A stretch of 64,000 bases of DNA from assembly GCA_038496445.1 (NCBI GenBank), contig JALMLS010000325.1, forward strand, positions 1 through 64,000. The letters run 5' to 3'. Source of the DNA: Trichosphaerium sp. ATCC 40318 (lineage: Eukaryota > Discosea > Flabellinia > Trichosidae). The position numbers were made by a program, and so were the translations under genes. Each line of letters starts with the position of its first letter. Positions within the stretch are counted from its first letter, which is position 1. The notes under the pieces are model-generated. The model worked only from the letters and a program-made list of their open reading frames with translations. It had not been told where the DNA came from and searched no databases. Shown piece after piece: positions 55,780 to 64,000 of the stretch.

Positions 55780-58700
55780 TTACAACATCTTTGTTATCAA
55801 ATGTTGAATTAAAGCAAATCCACACAACACTGGGTCCTTATGCTTGGAAGCTTTCTTTAGTTCTCCTGTAGCCTCCTCTACCAACTTATACAATTGTTTC
55901 ACCTTGAAAAAAAAAAACATCAAAAAGTAATACTTCAAATTAGTTGAATGTGTATGAGCTTACTGTCACTTTGTTGTCAACTAACATCTTGTATGTTTTG
56001 TCCAGACCATCTTTAAAATCTGCATCACGGAAAGCTTTGTAGACAAGCTTTTTTCTTGCTGCGATGCATATAAGTGAGTCGTTCTTCAAAAACTTTGTGC
56101 TAAAAAACTTACCTTGAGATGCGGCAATGAGTTGAACGAGTGCTTTAACTGTTTTGTCACCCTTGAATACACCACCGCCCCTTTGATATTGGTAAGTACA
56201 CTGGCTACTAATTGTTATACGCTTACCAATGTCCAGTGGCGATTACGTCGTTTGAGCTTGAAGAAAATCCAAGGTAAGCCTTATTACATTCACGCAATAA
56301 GCTTTCCTAAAATATTCTTAGATGCAACTTGGTGAAAACAAGAAACACGTTACCTTTGTTTTGGACCCAAATACTGTTGCTAAACGAAAGGTATTAGCAA
56401 GTAGTAACAGCCAATGATGACAATGTTAAGGTTGAAAAAATCGGCTATTGAAACTCAAAAAAAAAACAGTAAAGTTACCATCAATGCCGATAAGTTCATG
56501 AAGGTCGTTATTCTTAGATGGTTCCTTTTGGATCCTAAACTTTCTATCATATCCTTTGTAATCACTACAACGATTCACATTGGATACACACCAAGCTTGC
56601 CTTAAAGTAAACGTTTCAGTAACAATGAAGATAAAAAGTTCCATCAAACAAAACGAAAAAGTCGTTTTGACTCACGTGTCATCAATGTGCGGTATTATCG
56701 CTAACATCATTAATACCTCTGGGAAAATACCCATCATTAATTCCTATGATATCAATAAGTAAATATGGGGAAGGGTTTCTAGCCAAATATCAATGCTACC
56801 TCTTGTGTCCAATGCTGCAAGAAAAATAAGTTAGTAAACAAAATACTTGAAATTGAAAGATAGTCATACCAAACCACTGCTAGATAATATTGTTCCACCA
56901 GGTGTTGGATCAGCAAAGCATATCTTAGAAGATCTATCAACATCCTCAAGACCACCTTCAAGGTCCACTTGAACAAAGAGTTAAAAGATGAAATGTGTTG
57001 ACCATTAAACAATTTAAACCTTGGTACCTTGAAGATCACAAAGTTGTTGGTTTGAATTCTCCCAATCAGGTTCATCAAAAACACAACTTTTTTGGACATT
57101 TGGAGGAGTTCCTGTAGCATCTTCTAATGTTAACAATTACATATGTACTATCTATCTACTATTTTACCTTTAGGTATCAACTGTAGCCACCTGATTATTA
57201 CGTCCTTGTCATCATCTTTGAAGTCTGAAACATTCTTGTATTGGTTGAAGTAATGTGTCAATGCAACAACAAGTTGTCTTTGTACAAGTGTAGAGAATAC
57301 CCATGCACCTGCATTGAATTCTGATACTCTGCTCATCTTAGTGTCCTTTTGTTTTGCAAAGAACCCAAGGAAGAAGAAAGACATCAATGTGTGAACCTCA
57401 CACTTAGTACTAAATGAGAAAGTCAGAAAAATAAAATGTGAAAATATGGTTGTTAATGACCACAAGCCATGTACAAGATTATTCTGTTCCCTGGCTTAAT
57501 AAGTTTTATCTCTGATATGAGCTTCTTTGCGTTTGATACTTGGTCTATCATGAACGAGAATGGACCTCCCTAAAAAGATGTAAGAAAACGGTCCATGCTG
57601 TTACAAGAAAGTAATAAAAAAAAAGTTAGACATAAACAGTTTTGAGCTTCAAACCTCGCTAAAAAAAAAGTTCCCAATGTTGTGCTTGAAGCTGTTAAGT
57701 GTAGTCATTAGAGAGTATAATACAATCTCAGATTCTTATCACACGGCTTAACTACAATCACTACTTGGGAGGAAGTTTTGCAACTCAAGTGAAAATTTTT
57801 TGTTGAACAAGTTTTACGTTCAAGTTAGCTGTGCTTCCACAACCACACTGTGGAAGCTTTACTGGTATTGTATGTGATAAGGTTTTTGTGAAATGGTGAT
57901 GATAAATGGTGATGATAAAACTGAAAACCACGGAGCTACAACGGAACTAAAGACAAAAAAAAAGTACCTTTGCCAGAAAGTTGTTTGGGAATACACCATT
58001 CCACTTTTTCATGTTTCTTTGCATTGCCCTGGGTTCTAAAGAATGTTAGTTGGTATGGTATAGTATTCATTGTAATAGGGTACTAGGAGTGGAGTCTGTA
58101 GGCTTTGCAAAGAAGTAGCTCTGCAAAAACAATTAGCGATCAACAGTAAACATAACAGGTTGGATTACCACAAGTGTTGTTAGCTTGTCTTTATCATCAG
58201 CTACAACTACTGCATCTCTTCCTTCTTTAAACGTTGCAATAACTCCATCCCATTGAATATAGACAGTCCATGGAAGGACGAGCTAGAACAAGATTAGAAC
58301 AGCACGACAAAAAAAACCCAACTTACAACCAATTCTTCGTCGGCTTCACTAACCTTAGGCTAAACAAACGTGTCAACCAAAAAACTGTTCGACTACAAAT
58401 GCGTTCTATTTGTTCGAAAATATGTCGCTATAAAGCAAGCATAGCAAGCTCAAATAGGCGCCAACAAGAGCACGTGAAGTGAGAAAAAGAGAAAAACAAC
58501 TTTATCCTATTTGACGACATATTGCAACACGTCGTACAGTTACAGGATTTTTCCCTCTCCCCTTTTTATTGTATTCAGCGACTACAAAAATAATCAGCGT
58601 TGTAACTTCAGAAATATACTACTAAACAAGAGAAACTCCGTTCAACGTACGGTTTCGTTTGTCGCGATCTTCATCTATGATTCGCTGTAGAGTGGCTAAA

Positions 58701-59529
58701 AAATCTTACGTCAGCAACAGCCACACATAGGCATTTGCTTATAAAAAAAAAAAATCAATTGTTGTATTGGATATACGCTCTCTTTTCACCCATTTTGTTC
58801 GAAAATTGCTAATGAATCAAAAAAATTGTGCTGACGTAAAAACCTTTTTTTCTATCGGAATATTCAAATATATGGAGTTTATAAGTGTTCGAACAAAGTA
58901 GTCCCGTTTTGTTCGAAAAATTTGATAAAAACAGAGATTGTATTAACTTTCGAACAAACTGGTTCAAAATCGATGGTAAAGCTCCAAAAGCGTTGTATAA
59001 AAAAAACCTGCGTTCGAAAAATATGTTTTTTCGAACAGTTTTTCGAACATTGTTCGAACAATATTCCTCCGAAATCACGTGATACGTGACACATGTTTGC
59101 AACAACAAAATTGCGCTCTCTAATTTACAAGCTCTAAAAAAACTGGCGTACCCACAAACGTGCCACGTGATAGTTTGCGTAGCTCTTTTATTCCTTTCTT
59201 CACTTTCTTGTCTGGTTTGTAGAGCGTAGAGTACGCAAACCCCATTATTTTGGAGTCTGTAGCCGACAGTACGACACACTTCTTTTCAGGAGCATCTCGA
59301 GCTTCTGCAGTCTCCAAGGGACCAAACCGGAACCCCTTAGGCCTAAAACAAGAACAATTACACTTTCAGATAAAGAAATTTGATAGAAGATGTTTCCTTC
59401 TGATTGTACGTACCCGCATAGAAATAAACCCTCTTTTTTTTTCTTCACATACCAATACCCCTCTTCAAAACTGCCCAACCACTCTTTTGTGTATTCAACT
59501 GCCGATTTACGTAATATTGCAGCGTTCAT
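55780..59529 (-). CDS. Poly(ADP-ribose) glycohydrolase (PARG), paralogue 2
   Basis: Same exon order as paralogue 1. Start at 59529: MNAAILRKSAVEYTKEWLGS, WYVKKKKEGLFLCGY, then FRFGPLETAEARDAPEKKCV, IKELRKLSRGTFVG. Next come ATLQRIIDEDRDKRN, VLPWTVYIQWDGVIATFKEG, FFLGFFAKQKDTKMSRVSEF, LVVALTHYFNQYKNVSDFKD, and the catalytic ICFADPTPGGTILSS...HWTQE/ELMMGIFPEVLM, DYKGYDRKFRIQKEPSK, and a C end, VKQLYKLVEEATGELKKASK ending ITKML at 55780. The QEE catalytic pair is kept; the first Gly of GGG is Pro, as in paralogue 1. Blocks near 56660-56740 are almost identical to 51880-51960. Linking the N-terminal exons (58.9-59.5 kb) to the rest rests on the matching order in both copies. Confidence 0.8.
58796..59060. 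repeat. Cluster of TTCGAA motifs in a PARG paralogue-2 intron
   Basis: Eight TTCGAA palindromes, mostly as GTTCGAAC or TTTCGAAC, occur in 265 bp (near 58799, 58888, 58912, 58950, 59014, 59029, 59043, 59054). They lie between the N-terminal-domain exon and the ATLQRI exon. Paralogue 1 has a shorter intron here without the cluster. Confidence 0.7.
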
Positions 59530-60839
59530 GAGGTGTTCGTTGTTTGTACAAACTAGAATAATTACGGATATCCCGCGATTTTTCAAAAATACTGCATACT
59601 GCAGTAAGACATTAAGTATTCAATAGCCGTCGAAGCCCTGATAGCAATACACAGTACCCGAATGCTTGTTTGGTGAACCGAAACTGTAACCGTTACGTAA
59701 CCGGTTCGCATGAACATATTATTATGTCTGATTCAAAACCCTGGAACCCTAGAACACTGGGACAAGCGTGAAGGTGTGAGTAATATCTCGTAACCTATCT
59801 TGAAAGGTGATTGTTGCACAAATACGAACAATAATTTCTTGAACGGATTGCCAAAATACGCGCCGATTTTTGTAAGTGCTTCACCTCTCATATCAATGCC
59901 TTATCTTATGTGAATGTAGCTTGGAATGGAGGGCTCTATTGTTAAGTTCTGAATGTGTAAATTATTTACATTTTTACTTGTTTTTTGGCGTTACATTACA
60001 AAAAAAATTAAATTCTGAGCAAAACTACACAAAGTATAAAACAGCTCCGTAGCCCTACTACTTCCCTAGGTATTTTCGTGGCGGGCGCTTATGATTTAGT
60101 AGGATATTACTTCTACCTTCAGTGAACGCAAGCGGTCCAAAAGGTAGAACATAACAGTCCGTTCAACGACATCATACCAATTATTATAACAAAACTACTG
60201 CATTTGCTCGACTGGTAAACTAGACATGTTCACATGCCTACATTTGTTTCGGGTTTTTTTTTTCTTATGTGAAAGAGAGGGACGTAACCTCACTTGAACG
60301 AATGAAGTTAGCGAAAGAAAATAAGGAACACGGATGTGAGTGAGCCTTACTGGTCTTGATGATGATCATTAACATCATCAAGATAGGGGGAACTATGGAT
60401 GCTCTGAATGAACTGTTAAGTATTGTCCGTATCATTCAAGTTTGCAACAGGTTTGGCGTAAGATCTTGCAAGAACTAACAAAACTGACAGATCAAACACT
60501 AAAACCTCAAAGAAAAGAAATTCCAAGCGCTTCTTTAGCTTGCCATGCAGGCGAGAAGGACTTTGTTAACAGCATCGTTACGGAAGAAGATGCAAGCCAA
60601 ATACATGTTACAACGTTTAATATCTTAAATTTGGTTCTAATATTCCTGTACACCTCATATCAGATACTGATTTGGGAGGTACAATTTTTTTTTCGCTGAA
60701 AGATTATTGAATTAAATCATCTTGAAAGAATGTACAGTACAAGTTTTATTTTGACAAAAGGGGTGCAACTATTTGTTTTTGTAATTACTTTTTGGGGTTT
60801 TTTTTTTTTTTGAAGAACCTTAGTTAAGTTACGTTATTA
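59530..60839. other. Intergenic region
   Basis: 1.3 kb between PARG paralogue 2 and the AGC-kinase 3' end. A plus frame at 60442-60699 (MQQVWRKILQELTKLTDQTL...) preceded by MDALNELLSIVRIIQ (from 60395) might be a short two-exon gene, but no family is recognised. Not called. Confidence 0.4.
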
Positions 60840-63337
60840 TTACTCAGCTGTTTTTTTGACTTCTCCTGATTTTTTAAGCGTTGCATAATGTCTGAATGAA
60901 AAACCAGCAAAAGCGTACTTAAGTACATAAGCATCACCCCCTTCTGTAGTGCCTACAGACGAAATAAGAACAATAAACAAACAAAAGAAGAATTCTACAA
61001 AAAACAAGCTTTAACCAACTACGCACCTCCTTCCTTAAGGTCTGTTCTAGCAGAAAATTGTCCTAAGTATGCCCCAGGTTCACTATCATCCTCTAGCAAC
61101 TCATCAAGGTTACCAAGCTCGCCAGAGTCCATATCGTCATTTACAAAGTAAGATGTGTCAATATCACTCTCAAGCTATGTATACATTAGTTTTTAGGCGT
61201 TTTGCGAAGGTTCAATGGGTTAGACGAACTGCATAATCAAAAATCGACTACATTTACTTGAAAGAAGCATACCTCTGGTATAAACGGAGGTTCCAAGTTG
61301 CGAACCTCTTCCCACTCAATATCAGCGAAAAAAGGATGATTTTGAACATCTTTGAATCCATTTGTAGCGCCAATACGAGTATCGGATGAACAAATTAATC
61401 TAGTCAAGGAGTGTTACAACGATTCTCATTGAGATTCCTTACTTGGTCAATAAATCCCATGCTTCGTCTGAAATTTGGATATCAGCGCCTTCAGCATCGC
61501 CATACTTCTCATGAAGGTCACGCACAAGAGATTTATTATAGTTTCTAAAGCAAGTAAATATAAGGTCACTACGTGTAAAGCTTTCTGCTTCAAATTAAGA
61601 AAATACGAACACAATGTTGCTGAAAACGTCAATTATAGTGTCTGCAATGAACGGTGTGATACCAAACAGCATTTCATAAAATATAACACCCAAAGACCAG
61701 TAATCTACAACAGAACTGTACCCCTAGATCTCTATTAAATAATAATGATCTTATAGCTATCTAAAAAGAAATAAGCGCTTACTTCACCATCAAGAATCTC
61801 TATCGCCATATACTCCGGTGAACCAACCATAGAATACGCCTAAAACAATTAACAAGTTGTTTAAAACAAACAATCACCAAACACGTACTCTAGATTTTCG
61901 TCTAGGTCCTCGTTTTGTTGTAGATCCTAATGTGTCACTCTTTCTTCTCTACAAAGACATTAAAACAATGGCATACGTCAAATTGGGAGGTTCAAAAAAA
62001 ACACATACAGAAGAGAATGTCTTGAAACTAGCCGAATTATAGAAAGAAGACGCCATTCCTTGCTTAGAAAGTCCAAAATCAATTAATTTCAAATGCCCGC
62101 TTGCATCGACCATAAAGTTATCAGGTTTAAGATCCCTTGTACCCAAGTAAGTATAGAACAGATCACAAAAGGAATTAAAACAAAACGGAATTAAAACAAA
62201 AATGAAGGAACTACGCGGAAACCAAATAAAAACTGTACCTGTGGATGTAACCAAGCTTATGTAATGTATTAACAGCCAAGAACATCTCAGTAAGGAAGAA
62301 CTTGGCAGCATCCTCAGGAAGACATCCAACATGATCAAGCAAATGCTTAATATCTCCACCAGCAATATATTCCTTTAACAAACAGAGTAAGAAAGGGACC
62401 TTTGTGTCTACAAAAAACCAAAAAAAAAAATTCGCTCAGAAAAATAAACGCAAGCAGTTATGATGTAAACCCAAGCGTACCATAGCAAGGTATACATTCG
62501 CTTTGTCTTGGAACGAATATTTTAATTGAGTAAGCCATTCTGAATTCGTCTTTACCATTATATTACGCTCTTGTTTGACACGGTGTACCTTTAACAGAGT
62601 AAATAAATGATTGTAAAAAGCCAAATGTCAAATGTCATTTCAACAAAAATTGCTCGGTTTCTACACGCTAAACGTACTTCATTTTTAGCTACAAACCTCG
62701 ATTTTTTCATCTTCTTTAACGCTAGGATCTCTTGAGTCTTTCTGTGGCGCGTCAAGTAAACTTCACCATAACCACCCTAGAATTTCGCTTTAGAATCACC
62801 CCATTGCGCGTGTATTTGCTTTATTAACACGTACCTTTCCAAGTAGAGCGAGCAAGTGAAAATCCTTTATTGTCATTCTGCTTCGTTTACGTCTCAAGTA
62901 GTTTGACTCCTTTCTAAAGTATCTTCGGGCGTGTTTTTGTCGTACTTCATCACTGTAATTATGGCGTTGGAGTTTTTGCTTAAAGTTTTGGTATCTAGCA
63001 GTGGCAAGCGAGTTAACGATAATCCATACATCGTAATTACGCACCTTCTTTGACGGTGATTCAAATACGAAATTAATTCGGTGTAATATTGTCTTAAATA
63101 CTCTTGAGTGGCAGCTACTTTCCTTACTGTATCTTCTGAAACTTCTAGATGCCTATCTGGAGCATCGGCAACAAAGTCACAATAACCATCATCAACTGCA
63201 GTTTAGTTAGTTTCGCACGCAAACAGCGCAGCGGACGAAAAATAGGTGTGAAAGGTGCGATTTTGGTTCTAAATATACACAAACGCACGCTCGTGCTTTA
63301 GTACAGAATCAGTCTCGCCTTTACGAGGCTCTGCCAT
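60840..63337 (-). CDS. NDR/Dbf2-type AGC protein kinase
   Basis: Start at 63337 ([19 protein letters not shown]). An N-terminal basic helix, the usual Mob-binding region, is seen in [18 protein letters not shown] and [20 protein letters not shown], then [20 protein letters not shown]. The kinase domain follows: [80 protein letters not shown], and [20 protein letters not shown]. The C-tail has [15 protein letters not shown]. YMAxE instead of APE, and the tail, match the Dbf2/Sid2/Cbk1 branch, which works with Mob proteins in mitotic exit, cytokinesis or polarity. The insert between DFG and the P+1 loop is short for an NDR kinase, but one exon may be missing from my reading. About nine exons; stop at 60840. 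Confidence 0.88.
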
Positions 63338-63702
63338 GTCTGTTGAGTACTTGTGTGATTAAAAAGTCGCTTAAAACGTGTTTGGCTTTCAAACTGTAAA
63401 TCTCGTTTACCCCGTAGCGTATTTTCTCAATGGGCTGCCCTCCAATAAATCACCGTAATAAAAAGCTAACTTAAGCGCGTGATGACAAACTACCGCGGAC
63501 TATACTCTATTAACCTGCTTGCTAGCGATGCCGTTACCTCCAACCGTTTACTTATTTTAGACGTAGCCAGAAAACGCTAGTACAATTTTAACACCTACTA
63601 TACTATTCTGGGTACATGTAATTGCTACCCAGCGTACTTGGGTTTAGGTTGAATCCGAAACAGATTTTGCTGGCAAATTCCAGAAACTTCGTACGCTGCT
63701 AG
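63338..63702. other. Divergent promoter region
   Basis: A 365-bp spacer between the AGC kinase and the membrane-protein gene at the right edge. No further signal seen. Confidence 0.5.
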
Positions 63703-64000
63703 ATGGAAACGAATCCTCTCATAGGCGGTTCTCAGAGTAACCTACGGTTGCGGTTGATATTTTTTGGGTTCGTTGCGTTCAATATCTTGTTGTTTATCTT
63801 AGTTATTGTTGCGCTCGCCAAAAACAACACAAAGGTAATTGTATACGCGTGAAAGACGTACTGAGAACCTTAGGGCAATATTGTATACAACGATTTGACA
63901 GCTTGTGTAGAAGTCAGTTTCAACAAGGATGATCAGGTTGCAGACCTTGCAAAAGGTCTTGTGGTTTCCATAGAAGATGGTATGACCTAGTGTACGCTTG
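63703..64000 (+). CDS. Membrane-anchored protein, N-terminal part (runs off window)
   Basis: ATG at 63703: METNPLIGGSQSNLRLRL is a short cytosolic head. LIFFGFVAFNILLFILVIVA is a signal-anchor span, then LAKNNTK before a GTAATT donor. Exon 2, after ACCTTAG, gives GNIVYNDLTACVEVSFNKD and DQVADLAKGLVVSIEDG to a GTATGA donor near 63980. Looks like a type II membrane protein with an extracellular or luminal domain. No family can be named from this part. Confidence 0.65.

Noticed and set aside
58809-59279. 156-codon minus-strand frame
   Set aside because: Its first half overlaps a PARG paralogue-2 exon in another frame and the rest is intron sequence rich in TTCGAA.

Overview
This window is nuclear DNA from a gene-dense, intron-rich protist. 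The sequence is AT-rich. Most genes are split by short introns of about 45-120 bp whose 5' splice sites favour GTACGT over GTAAGT. The gene content points to an amoeboid lineage, most likely Amoebozoa. The strongest clue is a SibA-like (integrin-beta-like) adhesion protein with a VWA domain, Dictyostelium-type cysteine repeats and a Gly/Ala-rich membrane anchor. I cannot name the species. All exon boundaries were read by eye, so most multi-exon coordinates are start-to-stop spans. I see no rRNA, tRNA, CRISPR array or prokaryotic feature.

Layout. 1-4.1 kb: MAPK-like kinase (3' end off the window) and a secreted M28 peptidase, both minus. 5.2 kb: homeodomain protein. 6.4 kb: a tandem repeat. 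7.4-12.2 kb: SibA-like protein. 12.9 kb: BPL_N/glutamine-amidotransferase-like protein. 13.95 kb: inverted broken copy of a SibA-like exon. 14.3-17.2 kb: nucleotidyltransferase-like plus F-box protein. 17.6-19.0 kb: multi-pass membrane protein. 19.4-19.9 kb: decayed gene. 20.1-25.0 kb: splicing factor SF3B3. 25.5-27.2 kb: TPR protein. 27.6-33.7 kb: two F-box/LRR proteins, a 434-residue protein of unknown function and a small two-pass membrane protein. 34.2 kb: repeat (lectin- or propeller-like) protein. 35.05-35.93 kb: element with terminal inverted repeats. 36.3 kb: truncated DUF5703-like fragment. 36.8-40.0 kb: glutathione S-transferase and a METTL-type methyltransferase. 40.6 kb: F-box-like/MORN protein. 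42.4 kb: SARAF. 44.1 kb: DUF5662-like protein. 45.7 kb: unknown. 47.5 kb: LIM protein. 48.8 kb: F-box protein. 49.6 kb: degenerate Rho/Miro-like GTPase. 50.9-59.5 kb: two tandem PARG paralogues. 60.8-63.3 kb: NDR/Dbf2-type AGC kinase. 63.7 kb: start of a membrane protein.

Two kinds of DNA alternate. Housekeeping genes (SF3B3, TPR protein, SARAF, kinases) are intact and conserved. Accessory stretches (28-41 kb, 48-60 kb) carry fast-evolving families: five F-box or F-box-like proteins, 21-residue LRRs and MORN-type repeats, plus their relics, small inverted-repeat elements and a tandem PARG duplication. F-box proteins usually act as SCF ubiquitin-ligase adaptors, and PARG removes poly(ADP-ribose). 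The repeat families resemble those expanded in amoeba-infecting giant viruses, but the direction of any transfer cannot be judged here.

The hexamer CACGTG is strikingly common, about 60 copies by hand count against roughly 7 expected from base composition, and is absent from about 19.7-28.5 kb.
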